Shown piece after piece: positions 13,889 to 27,828 of a stretch of DNA of 64,000 nucleotides (its first letter is position 1; every line of letters begins with the position of its first letter). This DNA comes from Progne subis subis. Lineage: Eukaryota; Chordata; Aves; Passeriformes; Hirundinidae. The notes beneath the pieces were generated by a model. It searched no databases. It was not told the DNA's origin and was given only the letters and a program-made list of their open reading frames with translations. Location: contig JAKJHU010000037.1 of NCBI GenBank assembly GCA_022316685.1, forward strand, positions 21,475,188 to 21,539,187. The letters run 5' to 3'. The position numbers and the translations under genes were made by a program.

Positions 13889-14037
13889 TTTTTGTTGTTG
13901 TTGTTTTCTTTGGTTGGTGTTTTTTTTGTTTGTTTGTTTTGTGGGTGTTTTTTTTGTTTTGGTTGGGGGTTTTTTTTTGTTTGTTTGTTTGGTGGTTTTT
14001 TTGGGTTTTTTTTTTTGTTTTGGTTTGGTTTTTTTTG
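13889..14037 (+). repeat. T/G-only low-complexity tract, about 150 bp
   Basis: Apart from single C's near its start, the + strand is almost only T and G: units of TTG, then TTTG, then runs of 6-11 T separated by G, GG, GGG and GGGGG. The complementary strand is A/C only. The strand bias is extreme and the tract is irregular rather than a clean microsatellite. It produces spurious F/V/G-rich and K/T/P-rich frames on the two strands. Confidence 0.9.
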
Positions 14038-15422
14038 TAATTCTGGGTTGTATTCTCTCCCTGGAAATCTTCTGGTTTAGTTTTATTTTATCAGTCACAA
14101 GCGAAGACTTATGGTAATGGTTGCCATCTGCAGAAAATGGTTTATTCTGCTTCTACCAGTGTGGTTTTATATGTTGTCTGTCAAACCAGACATCATCTGT
14201 GCTTCTTTGTGCCAGGGTTGTATCCACAGAGAGGCCACATTTGTGCACCTGGTCTTCAGAGTCTTGGCCATGATAGGTGGTAGTAGTATAAGAGTTAGAA
14301 AACCCATGAGCATAAATCCAGTGGTGTTGCTATCATAGCAAACCTGATTTATATGCTTTCTGGATTCTCTCCCTACACTGTGCTTTTTAAATGGTTGTCA
14401 AATGAAATAGAGGAGATTTTCTGATCTCTGCCTATTTTTCCTGGACTACTATACTTGCTGTTCAGGCCATGAATAATGTATTGCTTTAATGTTGTACAAA
14501 TTCTAGTTTATTAGTGTAGTATTACTTGAAACCACAGAACCAATTTTGATACTGACCTTAAGTTTTGAGATTTTGACTATAAGAAAACATTGCTGCTTTT
14601 GATCCCTATTTTTGTGCAATATGTTTCTGTAATCCTTCAAATGTAAGGATAGGTGTCATGAAAGTCCTGTAAATATTTTTATATATTTAGAACCAATTTC
14701 TAGAGGATGTATCTGTGTGTAGTGGGTTGGGAAGTGATGTGTAGTTCAGTTTTAGGGCAAGGAGGAGTGGGTATGTAGGTGCATGCATCTGCTTTCGACA
14801 TATGGTCTTGTTCCCTTTTCTGTTTAGTAAATGTATCTTGTATTATTACAGCCTTATGTAGAAGAAGTTAATGAAGATAACTGAAGTTTCTATTCTGCAA
14901 AAAGTAGAGTAAATTAAGGAACCCCTTTATGGTCAGACTACTTATTAGGCAGAATAAGCTAACAAATTAACATTAGGTGGATAGAAATACACAAAGAGAA
15001 TCCTAAAACTGGGGAGAAAAGTATGTGGTGTTTCCTAAATGGAAAATGACATGTTTATTTAAATATAAACAAACAAATGCAAATGCTTGTGTGTAGGATG
15101 TAGTGAGGTGTGTGCATATACATGGGTTTTTTTCACTGTGGTGTTGGAGAGTGCGGGTGACTTGTTAAATTCAATTTTCAATTTCTTAAATGCTTTCTCC
15201 TTAAGTAGTGGTTGTCTCATTAAGTAGCCTAAATGTAATTGTGCAGTTTTGCTATTTTACATAGGATAGGCTTTCCGTTCCTTCAGTAAGTGCATTCCAG
15301 GAATAATACTACTTCTACTTGGCTGTAGTGATGCAATTTTGAAGGACTTCTGTTAATAGTAAAATGGAAAGAAAAAAAATAAAATCTCTTATTTGATGCT
15401 ATTCTTGAAAATTGACACAAAC

Positions 15423-15466
15423 TTGTCAATTTTTGTCAACTTTTGAAAATTGTCAACTTTTGATCT
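15423..15466. repeat. Short imperfect direct repeat (TTGTCAAYTTTTG)
   Basis: Three copies of a TTGTCAA-T/C-TTTTG-like unit occur within 45 bp, the last two separated by 'aaaa'. This looks like a small tandem duplication. Confidence 0.75.
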
Positions 15467-16801
15467 GGCAACTCAGTTCTTCCTCCCTTCTAAGTGATTA
15501 GTCCATAACAGAATCAGTTGGCTTTTGTCAGTTTGAAGGCAAAATGCATTTAACATGTCTTAGGTTTCGAAGTGTAAATTTGGCTGTAGCAGATGTCAGT
15601 AAACATGTCAAAAGGATTTTTATCCTGAACTCCTGGTATGTGTTAAAGTTACATTAATGGTCTGAATTGTAGCAGCTGTGGAAGATTGTAAGTCAGCATT
15701 TTGAATAACAAGGGTTTAATTGATGCACTTGTGATTATATTTTCACATTATTTTGACATAAGAATGTAAAACTCAGGAGGAATCTTTTCTTCAAGAATAT
15801 TCAAAGGCTTGTCTGAATCCTGAAAATATATTCCCCTTTATGCCTAGACTAAATAATCTTGCATCGTTATATGACGCAACTGTGTTTGTTCTTATTCTGA
15901 ATTTTCTTAACTAAGCTTTTGTTTTAGTCTAATAATATAATTAGTGTGTAGTTTGCTTTTAATGACTTGATAACTGTAGAACACAATGTAATACCTTTCT
16001 TCTGATATCTAAAAACTTATCTTTGAGAAGAGCTATAGTACATTAGTACATTTGTGTAGTTGCTGTCCTAGCACTGAAAGGAAAATACTGTGTGAGTTGT
16101 AATCTAAATCATTAAAACATCAATATAGATAAACTGATTGGACTTTTGGCAAATAGAAAGCAAGGTCTTGCTCCACTGCAGTTCTGCCTTATTTTGTGAC
16201 CCTAGACACCTGTGAAATTTTGGAGATTTTAAAAGACAGATTGTTTTTATTAATATTGTCATTATTATTGGTTTTATTCAAGCCACGTCTGCTGCAATGT
16301 CTCGTTTTTCTGACCAAAATGAAATTACTGTTGTTGTGAGCTGGGAAATGCAGATCATCCAGGCAGCAATTTAGTTTACTCTGTGCATGAGTATCTCTTT
16401 GGTGATTGGGAGTGGGATATGCAAAATGATGCAGTGTTTTAGTTACCATAGACCCTGATGGCCACTTGTTGCTACTAAAGTGATTTGAGTGCATGCTGCA
16501 TTGTCATCTAGACTGAGAACTTCCAATTAAAATAGTTGCCAGTAAGACAAACACAAAATTGATACAATGGGTGCCAAAATTTGCACTTCTGCATTTAGGC
16601 AATAAAGCTGCCTGTCACACAATTCCTAAAAATGGTGCAGCCGGATGCCCAGAACTGCCTGAGCACTTCTTCAAAGCTGCTGTCACTGTCCCTCTCCCTT
16701 CTCAAATCGTCTTTTTTCGCTTCCCTCATCCCAAATTTTCAGTGCTGAGCGCAGTTCCCAGAGCTTGCTGGTACCTGAGAGTTAACTGCTGTTTAATGAA
16801 A

Positions 16802-16816
16802 TTTTTTTTTTTTTTT
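16802..16816. repeat. Poly(T) run, 15 nt
   Basis: An uninterrupted T homopolymer in the upstream intron with no recognisable flanking element. Confidence 0.9.
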
Positions 16817-18454
16817 ACTTTTAGTGCAAACTTTGGGCTCGGGTTTGTGGCCCCAAACATTTTATGAAATGACAACATGCACAGTATTTTTAGTTGCTTC
16901 ATGCTTCAAACATTGCAAGTTTTTTGGTTGGAATGCTAATAGGTCACTTCCAAGTTCCAGAGAAAAAGATTTGCAACACTTTTAAAAAATTTGCTAGCTG
17001 TAGAGTTCAGTCTGAAGGACAAATATCAAGCATTTTTACTTGGGGAAGAAGAAAATGAGGAGAAGATGTTTAATAGTGTCTTGAAGGACAAATTTCTAAA
17101 TGCTCTTCTGAGATGTTGAATTAACTTCTATGATTTTAGCATTATCTTGTCACTTTTGAGCTTCCCTTATCTTATAAAAAAGGGGACACACACATCCTAC
17201 ATGCGAATTTTGTTTTTTCTATGTGTAAATACACATTGACATGTGCTAACAGAATAGAGAAGAAAATGACAGTTTTCCATTATTTTCCCCCTCCCCTTTG
17301 GAAGCACTGCTTTAAGAATGGAAGTGAAATTGAACCATCATAATCTCTCAGTCTGGTTTGAGATAGTGGAGGCATGAGGCCAAAAACTATTGGTGACTGC
17401 CATGGCAACCAGTCAACTATTGCTTTTGCAAGCATGTTAAAGTATGCAGACATGCACTGAGGCTCTTTTTCTCTTTGCCTGTAATTGAGAAGAATTACCT
17501 TAATTCTTCTTAATAATACTACTTTATCCAAGCTTTATAATCCTTATAAGGAAATGGTTAATACAAATTATGGATGTTTGTATTTCAGGGCTCCTTTCTT
17601 TACAAGTTTTCCATGTCAGCTGCTAGCCTGTTCTTAGAGAATTACAGTCCATTAAGTTTAATTGTGTAAGGATTGTATTTGCTTAATGGGACATTTCAAG
17701 TGTATGTTCCTGATAAGTTTATGTGTGTGCTTCTTTTCTACAAAAGTATTAAATATCTGTGATTGTCTCTCTGAGTCCTACAACGTATGTAATACCCATA
17801 TTATGGCAGTCGTGTCACTGAATTGAATGTAACACACCTATGTTACAGCACGTGCATTTTTATTGTAACCTAGATCTCAAAGGAGTTTAAAAGTCTGTAC
17901 TGTGAACAATCAGCACAGCTAAATGTGTCAAACTTAAGAGAGTATGTTAGCAGTTAGCACTTCTGACTCTAGCTATAAAGTGTGTATATGCAGCAACATT
18001 ACAATTTTCAATTACTATGCCTTACTCAATTGACGGTTGCTTTATTTTCCTTCTGTTCCCCCAAAGTTTAGGCACATGAACTGAAAGAAAATCTGTAAAC
18101 ATTGTGTTGGGCTTCATTTTCTTTGTTCTTTATCCAAACAGAAGTAACTTTAACTGAGTACATTTAATGTATTTTTCAAAGTAGTTTCATTGTTTGGTGC
18201 TTTTTGGTTTATTTGGAAAAGCAATTAAATTAGTCTTCTGTTTCTTTAGCCAGCATATAGGTGTTCACATCAATGTTAGAAATCATTTTAGATGAAGGTG
18301 GTGCTTTTGTGTATGTGGACATGCTGTCATCACTGACACAGTATTTCAGACATGGTAAGACATTTCCTGCCCTGAAACGTTTGCTGTTTAAAGTAGTTTT
18401 AACAGTGCAAAACCACAAAATTATCTAGAAAAGCTAGGCTGTGGAAGTACTCCT

Positions 18455-18513
18455 GGAGAGGAGGAAAAGGGTTGGAAGAAGCTGGAAATGAAGAGGAGGG
18501 AAGAAATGAAGGG
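18455..18513 (+). repeat. Purine-rich tract, about 60 bp
   Basis: The + strand is nearly all A and G, for example 'ggagaggaggaaaagggttg' and 'aagaggagggaagaaatgaa', with a few T and one C interruptions. It is a simple low-complexity tract. Confidence 0.7.
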
Positions 18514-20049
18514 ACTATTTTACGCTTTGGGGGCAGTTCCACAGGATTTGTGAAGCAATAAATGGGGCAAAGGGAAGCACAGTCAAGTGAGAAGAATGTG
18601 CAGTGAGTGGGAGTAGAAGAAAATGAATGTAATGTGCTGCACTGCCCAGAAGCCTGGTGTCTCCTTAAGCTGCCAGTGCTGTAGCCATCAATGCTGGCAC
18701 TGCTGCCGCTGGAAGTGCAGAATCTCAACTTCAAGATCTTTCTATGTGTCCCTGTGGATATTGTTAACAAAAAATTTTCCACTTAGTGCTGAGCATTATT
18801 GCAGAAATTGTCTGTATTGAATTTGTATCATACAAAACTGTGCCACTTGTATTTCCACTCTCCCTCATTTTCTTTTTTCTTTTATGATAAGTGCTTTTCT
18901 AAAGGTTTTCACAGGAAACTGCAGATCAACCAAAGAGGAGAAATCAGTGTGAATAATTTGTACTTTACTGAGTATCTGTGTGCAATCCCTCATTTAGTTG
19001 ATTATTCTGGAATTGCTTCCTTTAATCTCAAAAATAACATGCTTACGGTTATCATCTACTTTTGGAAAGAAAATACATAATACAAAAGATTTGAAAGTCT
19101 TTGACTGTTTCCTGATCTATCTGTACAGTGACATTACTGTGAGAAGCATTTTTTTTTAGAAACTACTTTTTTAAAAAGCTTGCAAGATGCTTATACAGTT
19201 CGTAAGTGTATTGGCTAAAGATAAGAGAGAAGCAATATTATATGGATGGATATAATTTGCTCAGAGCAAATGATCTGTTTGGAGGAAAAAAACACCAAAC
19301 TTTTGAGAACTATCGAAGGGCTTAATGCTAAGTGCTTGTCTGCTCTCCCACAGTTATATCTGTTTGTCTAGTAAAAGATATTACCTCCTGTTGCAAGTAT
19401 TTGTTCTCTCTGAAGGCTTGGATTAAAACAAAACAATTGCTTAAAGATGAAAATGTATTTCCTCCTTTAACAGTACCTACTGAATCCTGCAGGTGTTTAG
19501 TCTAAGTGCTTTAGGATTTAGTTCATAAATAATAATTTGGCTTTTAATCATGCCTTTTAGTTGAGTCCTCTTGTTCCATCCAAGCTTTAACCAGGATGAT
19601 TACCATAGCATCACCTAAACCAGAGACAATAAAACTGAGGTTTCATGGCACGGATCCACCAACTTTAATAAATGAAACTGAGTGAATAACTATAAACAAA
19701 GTATGTGAAAGTAGGTTATCAAACAATGTGATAACATCTGTTCCTCGGAAACATGAAAGTAACTATTTCTGTGTCAAGAATGAAACCCTGTTTAAGTGGT
19801 ATTATAAGCCGACTGCAATTTTCCTGTGTGCCCAAACTTCGTATAATGTTGAGGCTTCTGTGCAAAATGATGTAATTATCTGCATCCCCTATCAGAGTCA
19901 GGTATTTATATTTGAAAGCCTGGGTCTCTGTCATCTGGAGGATCCTTATCAAGATGAGAGCTCAGCTGCGTGGGATAATATGCAGTTGCATGAGAGGAGA
20001 CCTGGTTCTGTCCCTGAATAGTTTGCAAGATGCAACACGTGAAGCGGCG

Positions 20050-20081
20050 TCTCCCCCTTCCCCTCTTTTTTTTTTTTTTTT
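20050..20081 (+). repeat. Pure pyrimidine tract ending in T16
   Basis: It reads 'gtctcccccttcccctc' followed by 16 T. After the leading G it is all pyrimidine. It resembles a polypyrimidine splice tract, but the following 'taagaaggg' gives no convincing exon. Confidence 0.85.
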
Positions 20082-20927
20082 AAGAAGGGAATGGAGAGCA
20101 AGGGTTATGGTAATTCACTTGAATGTTACATTGGCTAACAGTATCCGTAAATTGTCCAAATTGTCTTTAACAGCCAGTCATTTTCCCTGAGAGAAATTGG
20201 AGATGTCCTTGTATGATGGGAAAAAAAATTAGACAAAGCAGGAAAAGCACTTGTAGTTTGTCCATGTTAACATTTTTAGCATTATTTGGTGTGTTAGAAG
20301 TCGGCTATTACTCTGATTAAAGGCTGATGGTGAGATCAATGGTAATGAGATAATATTAGGAAGTGATAGATTGAATTCTTAATGCTAAGGAAGTCAACTA
20401 AACTACTAAAATGATGCTTTTAAGAGATGCAGTTGCAGTGCAAATTGTAGAGATGCCAAGACTGCAGCAGGGTCTACACGGAGTCCAAATCAGTGTCCCT
20501 TAACTGATGATGAGTAATCTTGTTTTGTGCTCATTTTGCACTTTAACAGTTCACTGTCCCCTACGATTCTTTCCTGTCCTTGTGCACAGCAGACAAGAGT
20601 TTTGTTCAGTCTTACCTTTGGGGTCACTATTTAATTCTACATGTACAGACTATGCTCAGAAATAAATAGTGCTTTTTGCTTTCCAGACAGATTTTGTGTA
20701 AAAAGGCACTTGGGCTGAGACGAGAGCCTCACCTGTTTCGGTCGGCTGATCCATGCCTCAGAACAACCTGTTCTGGGAGAGGCAGGCTGGAACAACTTGT
20801 GGATGTATCTCCAGAGGCATAGCCTGCTTAACCTGTTTGCCTTGTGAAAGCTGAGGTTTCTGCTCAGGATTAGAAGTTATGGCTTCTATTTCATCTTCCT
20901 TGCCACTTGTGCATTCTTTACCTGGCC

Positions 20928-20944
20928 AAAAAAAAAAAAAAAAA
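20928..20944. repeat. Poly(A) run, 17 nt
   Basis: An A homopolymer following 'tttacctggcc'. I checked the 250 bp upstream for a retroposed gene or a polyadenylation signal and recognised neither. Confidence 0.9.
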
Positions 20945-23900
20945 GTCAGTAAATACCGTCTTTGCATTAGGTCTATAAAAAATCTGGTTTGTTGTAATTT
21001 TAATTACTCTTCTCGCAGATCTGTTCTTTCAAAGATCAGATTTTCATGTTGATTTTTGTCTGTGCAAAATCTTATTTTAATGTTCCTTTTTTGGTTCTTG
21101 TTTTCTACAGTGATTAGTGCTGAATGCAGGATACTGCCTGCCAGTGGTTTATGTATACAGGATTGTGTTTGAGAAGGCTCAAACCAAACAAAAACACACA
21201 CCTCTCCCTGGACAAAAAAGAATGCACAGCCAAACATACTGCATGCAATTATAATCGTCACCTCATTTTCCACTTCAAGGCAGTATGAGCTAAACAAGAT
21301 ATGGGAACTGATAAATGATGATACAAGTTATTTACTTTGTTAATTATTATTTCATGTGTGATATAAACCACCATTTTGTGGGCTTGTGTACTGTGCTTCA
21401 ACTTCCTCACTCTGTGAAGTGTAAGAGGGGGTTTTCCTGTCCTTCCACAACTTTTCTTGGTTTCAAAAACTGTGCAGGAAGCCCAGCATCAGATAACTGG
21501 CTCCTGGATCTGACAGCAGCCATACATACCATTCCATTAATTTCTGCGGAGTTCCATGAAAGCCCTTTCAACTCCTTCAGTTCTTGAAAGCATCTCTGAA
21601 ATTGTCCCATTTGCTTTTCTTTTGATAAACAGCTACTGGTACTTTTCCTTTGGATTGAATCCTACTTTTGGTGTTACCTTTTCAGGTAGTAGCTAATGCA
21701 GCTGTATTTTGACTGGGCTTGCAGAAGAAATGGTGTCAGAGATGGGTAAGACTTCCCCAGGAGCTCTTCAGAGGGAAGCCCAGCACTGTAAGCAGTGGTG
21801 TATAAGGTTTGGGAGCTGGCCTGCTTCCTCCAGAGATAATCATGAATCAATTTCCTTTATGATAGGAAGCTCTGGGCTGCTGGATGCAATGAATCCTTTT
21901 TGATTAGTCATAGAAGAGAAGTCCTAACCACTTGTTTAAAGGTCTCAAAACACCATTAAAGAGGAGATGAGGGTGAGTCTGTGACCAAATTCTGCTTTGA
22001 ATAATTACAGTGTTGCTGCCTACACTTCTCCTCCATATTCAAGTAGATACTGCATTCTTTGCTGCTTGGCATAAATGATTTTGTGTGCTAATAACTACTG
22101 CATTCCAGCCCTGGGGTGGTGGCAGCTGGGAGACAGCAAAAATTCATTCCAATGTCTGTGTGAAGGGAGATGTTGCTGAGGTTTAGCGGTGGCCAAGCAG
22201 GGAGAAAGAAGCTCAGTGGAGCTTGCTCTTGGAGAATCCCAGAGAAGCGCTCGAGGTGGCTGTCCCAGTGCTCAAGGAGCACATGGCTCTGTTTCCTGTA
22301 ATGGCAGCCACAAAGTGCTAATGCGTGTGGAGCAGGACATGTCATTTCCTAGTGCACTGAACCAACACCACTGATAAATATTTAGGACAGATCAGATGGT
22401 CTGAGTGCATGTGCTGGGGAGGAATGCTGTACTTGGCTAAACAACCAGGCTTTATCTGAGATCCATTTTAAATATGTGCTGTCTCTGTAATAACACTGGG
22501 TGGTTGTTCCAGATACAAAATTTCAGTTAATCTGCTGTGTCAGTTTGGGCTTGCAAGTCCAGAAAATACCTTATTAGTGATTTATGTCTTTCATTGTTGT
22601 TTTTTTCATACGATTATCTCTGCCCACGCACTGATACCTAATCTTGTCTTTTTGTGTGCTGTTCCTGTGGTTATTCCATGAGAAGAGAGCTTGGTGTCAC
22701 ACACTTAATGCTGCACTTCAATGTAAAGTTTCTTGTATGAAGGAATATTTGAATTTTATCTCTCTAGAGTAAAAGTAGCTAGCTTACCAAGAAACAAATT
22801 ATTTCTAAAGCTACTAGGAAAGTATATTTGGCATAAACTTCAGCATGCCAGTTAAAGCTTCAGAAAACACAGAGCTTTGAAGGGAACTGCAAGCTTTAAA
22901 TCCTTTGTGTCTTTAATTATCTTTATAAAAAGCTGGATAATATCCTGTACTATCTGTGTGCACAATGCTTAAATTAATTTTATGTTGATTAACTAAGGGA
23001 AAACTTATTTTCTTTTACCTTTACCCTATTCCCTGTAAGCCTGCAAGCCAGCTTCTGGTGGAGTTAGCTTTGAGCATTCATTAGCATAGCCTGGGCCTTT
23101 GACATACTGCACTGGTGATTTATGCTTGTGAATATTCATTGTGCTAAATCCAGTGGCTTTTCTGCTCACTCTTGTTTTTTAGAGTGTACCATGCAAGACA
23201 CAAAATCTCCTTGCAACCTATAACCAACTGCCTGGGGTAGAAGTTGGCTGCTTTTGAATCCCTTTGCATGCACAACAGCAAAGTACCTGCAGTGCAAATG
23301 CAGGGAAGACTGGATAAAAGAAGAGGCAACAGGATAATCACCTGAGTTCACTGAGTATGTTTGTTAATACTGGTCAGCTTCCACCCACCCTGAGAGCTGT
23401 CATGAGAGGGCAGGTAGGAGAATTACAGATCAATTGTGAAAAACACAAGGGAATCACAAAAGGGAAAAAGATAGTCTGTGAAAGAACAGGCAGGGGGTAA
23501 TTGAAAATGCTTCTAGAACCAGAGGCAAAGATACATGAATGAACAAGTAGGAAGGGAGATGCCACAAGAGTAATTTTACTCTGTATGTACAGTGATCAGT
23601 CTGAAACACTGTTTCTGACATAACTTGGCTCTGTGACCTTGAGAAAGCCTGGTTCCCTAAGGGTGCTCTGAGAAACCCTGTTAGTTCTGCCATTTGAGCT
23701 AAGTTGTGGTAGGATAATAGGAGGGAAGAAATTTATATTATTTAGGGAATGAAATGACAGACTAAGTGACCTCCATCTGCAAAAGGTTATATCAATGTCT
23801 ACATGGTATTTGATACCCATTTTTTGTCTCTGACATGCTGCAGCATGCTGAAGTATCTTAGTGTCTGCTGATGAACTTGTTCATAGTATCTGTGAACTTT

Positions 23901-25640
23901 TATTGGGCATCTTATCTGCAAAGTATCTTCATATCTACTGGGAAAGATTTACAATATTAACTGATGTATGGCAACTGAAAAATGAAAGTGTTTGGTGAAT
24001 ACAAAGGTGAGGTGTGGATACTGATGTTTTTCTGCAGAAATCAATGAGTGATGTATCCTGGGAGAAGAGGCGAGAGGGGGACTAGAAACCCACACAGCTT
24101 CTCATCACCTTTTAGCAATCACTGTCTGAGAGCCTTTAAAAAGAATACAGATTTATTATTTATTTTAATAGGGTTGATCTGTTAGCTTTCTTTTTGTACA
24201 AAAAGCTTTTTAAGGTTCTGCTTTCGGTGCTAAAGCTGGAAACTTCAAATGGAAGTGTAATGCTTCTCCTGTTAACTTACTGCTATTTTATTGACAAGAA
24301 ATATCAAGTGCTTATTAAACTCATCAAATACAGATATTGTTTCCATGGCTATTGAAGTGAAAAGGTAATTTTTTTCAGACCTTTTAGAAGCAAACACTGT
24401 GCAGCTTGCCAGGATACTGCCAGAGAACACACGAGATGTTCAAGGTGAAGCAAGAGGTAGCTGAAGCAAATTTCTTGAGGATGGGGGAGGGAGTACTTGG
24501 TCACAGAAGTAACAGCATGGTATCTTCTGTGCTGCATGTGTAGAAAACCCATGTATTATGGAATACCGTCTCCATTCCACTGAAGTCAAGACTTCTGTCT
24601 TTGAAAAATTTGGGCTAGGATTTTACAATTTCTATGGTTGGTTTTTTGGTATTTTTTCATTCTTAATGAATGCAAATTGACAGGGGTAAACATACATTCT
24701 TTAGCAACCTTAGTTGCTTAGTTGGGAAGGTATTTGGTGTTTCTCATTTTTGTTTCTATTTTTACATGTGTACCATCCTCTATGTCAACTAATAACCTGT
24801 GAGTGCTTGCAAAAATACATCAAAAATTAATTAATCTGAGAGCACTTTCCTTTTTGATGCATTTTGATTAAGAATGCTTAAGCTTAAAATATTGGGTTGT
24901 GGATGCTCCAATATAGCACTCAATGACTGCTTTCCTGTAGTCAACTCTTGACAGTAAAAATGGCAATAGTCTGTGCATTTATCCTTGTCATTTTTCCTTA
25001 AAACAGAGGGGAGCATTTATAACTTTTCAAATGGCACCAGTCACAGGGAAAATAGATTTATTTTAAAATCAAACAAAATGAACTATGTTTACTATTTTAG
25101 TGATAGAGATTGAGGTCAACCCCTAATTTTTTTTTTCAGTCAGCCCCTGGATATGGGCAAGTGGTTAGCATGATATAAAAGAGGGTGTTGTGGAAAGGTC
25201 ATTATGGGAAATACATCTTAGTGAACAGTCTACTACAAAGTATTTGGAGGGACTGAGATACATGGGAGACAGTCATGAAAATCCCCAGGATTGGGGATGA
25301 TTACATTTGGATCAAGTGTCAGAGGAAGGAATTGAGGTGGGGAAACAGCCTGTGTGTAGTGGGAAGCATTGTACTTTTGGCCACTGTAACCAAAATTACT
25401 ATATTTCAAAATAATAAGCCATGTGGAAAAAACATTTTAATTTGACAGTTCTTTGTGCTTAGCAGTGGTACTCTTCTGAAACTCTAATGATATTACTGGG
25501 GGTATTATTAAAAACAAACAAACGACAAAATAACAACAAAACTCTTGGAAATTCTTCATGATGTTTCAGATATAGATAAAAAAATGAACAATTTCTTTAC
25601 TATTTATCAATGATTGTTTTAAAGTGAATCAAATAAGTGA

Positions 25641-25656
25641 TTTTTTTTTTTTTTTT
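25641..25656. repeat. Poly(T) run, 16 nt
   Basis: An uninterrupted T homopolymer followed by 'gccagc'. It is acceptor-like, but no exon follows that I can support. Confidence 0.9.
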
Positions 25657-27828
25657 GCCAGCTTTTCTGCACCATATTGTTGGTAGGCTTGTCAGCTCGT
25701 TTACTGGATACTTGAAAAGTCACATTTGTTGTGTTTTGAAAATATTTTTCTCTTTAGATTAGAATTCTGATGATGGCTACAGTTAGAAAATGTACAGAAT
25801 TGGAAGGATAAGTTTTTGTTCTTTGTTTTTCTTCTCCATTTTTAGAGTTTCCTCTTTTATAAAAAATTTCCAACTGACCAATTGGAAAACCATCAACAAC
25901 AAAAATGCACTAACAAGCAAACAAAACAAAAACCCCAAAGTACCATTTCCTTGGGGAAGTTCAGTCTAAACAAGTATACAGTCATAAATGTTAGCAGAAA
26001 ATATTTGTTAGACAATCTTGAGTTAGGAAAGCTTCTTAACTCTTAAACAGTTAGTGGGATTAAAACGTGCTTCATTTGAAGTTCTTCCCAAGGGCTTTTC
26101 TCATTTGCTTTCCACTTTCTCAGAGAACTTCAGGTTTGCACCCTATTTTTAGGTGCAGAGGATATCATAGCTATTTGAGAAAAAATAAAGCATTCCTAAA
26201 GCAAAAGAGTGCATCAGAATGGTGTTTTAGGAATTAAATGCTTGCTTACTGCTTTCAGAGTCTTTGAAATCTTTTATTTCTGGCTCATTTCCAATATGGA
26301 AGGAGTTTGTTTTCAGAGAAATATTGTTGCCAAGGGACAGATGTTGACTATGTTGTGCTTAAAGGAGACTGATATTAATTACATTCTTTTAGCTATTCTA
26401 CTTCTCTGGATAGCTTTAAAAGGTCCTTCCAATTTCCAGAATACTTAGGTAAGCTCTCGGAACATGAGCACAGTGTCTCGGCATTTACGTGAAAAATGTA
26501 TTAGAGAACTGGCAAGAGCTGGATTTATTTTTGTGCAGTCGAGAAACACTGTTTTGAGATGATTAATAATTAATATAGGACAGCTTTAGTGAACGTAGCA
26601 AATGCTGTGATTTCCCTCCCTTTCCTCTTTTGTATTTCAAGTCTTTATTTGAGACAGTTCTCAACCTGTGTGGTGCATTACTTGAGCTGGCCTAATGCTG
26701 GTGGTCCCAGTGACAGGACTGTCACTGCTAAACCCACCAGAACTTGCAGACAGTGTTGGTTTGGTTGTTTTAGGTTTCTTTCAATTAGTTCCTGAAGACT
26801 GAGCCCAGCTCATGTTTCTTAGTCTTTTGCCTATTTCAGTGGTTTAGATAATTTTGTACTGTACTTGGTAAAATGCCGCTTTCCAAGTATTTTTGCTTAA
26901 TACTCAGTACTTTAAGAAACACTGGGTCAGGAGAACATAAGGCACGTAACAGCCACGCAGAGCTCACCTCAGGGAGCCAACCCAGCAGCCTTAACCTGCT
27001 TCTGCAGGAGCCCTGTAGGAGAGTAAAATAAGTTCAGCCAAAGCAGGTGAATTTTCCCTCCCAGCCATCTTCTCAGCCTTCCATGTCTCTGCAGGATGTT
27101 TTTTTTCTATTTTCTCATCCTCTCCTCTCATCCCTCCCTCAATGGGATGAGTTCAGTGTGTTCTGGGAGTTTCTGGGAGAAGAGCTCCAGCAAGGTTCTG
27201 TGGGGCTGAACTCCAGCCCTGCTGGCTCCCAGCCCTGACTGCTGACCAGTGATCCATCCTCCTTGGAGCTTCCTGGAGACAGCCCAACAGCTTATGATCG
27301 ACTTTTGAAACCTTCCTGGGAAGCTGTAGGCTTGCTGGACATGGATGAAGGCCTGCTTTAGCATTCAAAATCATGTTTTAACAAAAGGTTACATACTCGT
27401 TGCCAGCTACAAGCTGTCAGTAGAGGCATGTGTTTCTTCCTACCATGCAGATTATGGAGCTGACTTTCCTATTTGCTTGAATCCCAATATAAAAGTTCTC
27501 TTTCTTTCAGCTTCCAGTCATGATCCCGTTAGCCTCTGTGCTTTCCTCAAAACTTGCCTTGGATGAAAACACTGGCTTCATTCTCCAGACCTGGTTATTT
27601 AAAAAACCTAAGTGTTACTCATCTCAGTCGTCCCTCAAGAGATGATCCTTATATTCAGGAGTTGATGCTGACAAAAGATTAATGTGCATTTACACTGAAG
27701 TTGTCCAAGTTATATTAATAAATCGGCATTCCATTTGTGGATTACTGGGTAACATAAAACTGCCTACATAAAGCTGTACTATCTCATTAGCATTCTGCTC
27801 AAATAGACTTACATCTTCCTTTGTTTAG

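Larger units (their letters stand above)
1..27828 (+). other. SPIDR: SPIDR upstream intron (partial, 27.8 kb)
   Basis: This is AT-rich sequence upstream of exon A, inferred to be one long intron or its 3' part. I looked for the preceding SPIDR segment, which in human is rich in S, D and E, and found no plausible exon with matching phase. Frames are short and broken throughout. It holds homopolymer runs, the T/G tract at 13889-14037, the inverted repeat at 3507-3533, the CpG-rich pocket near 6722-6905 and purine/pyrimidine tracts near 18455 and 20050. Apart from these separately listed items I see nothing definable, including no transposon I can name. Confidence 0.75.

Noticed and set aside
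13832..14098. K/T/P-rich minus-strand frame and F/V/G-rich plus-strand frames
   Set aside because: They are direct translations of the T/G low-complexity tract.
20700..20944. Possible retroposed sequence ending in A17
   Set aside because: I found no recognisable parent gene, no polyadenylation signal at the right distance and no flanking target-site duplication.
26400..26460. Donor-like 'taggtaagct' after a 79-codon frame (26209-26448)
   Set aside because: There is no good acceptor or phase agreement and no similarity to SPIDR; the frame has the composition of ordinary intron.
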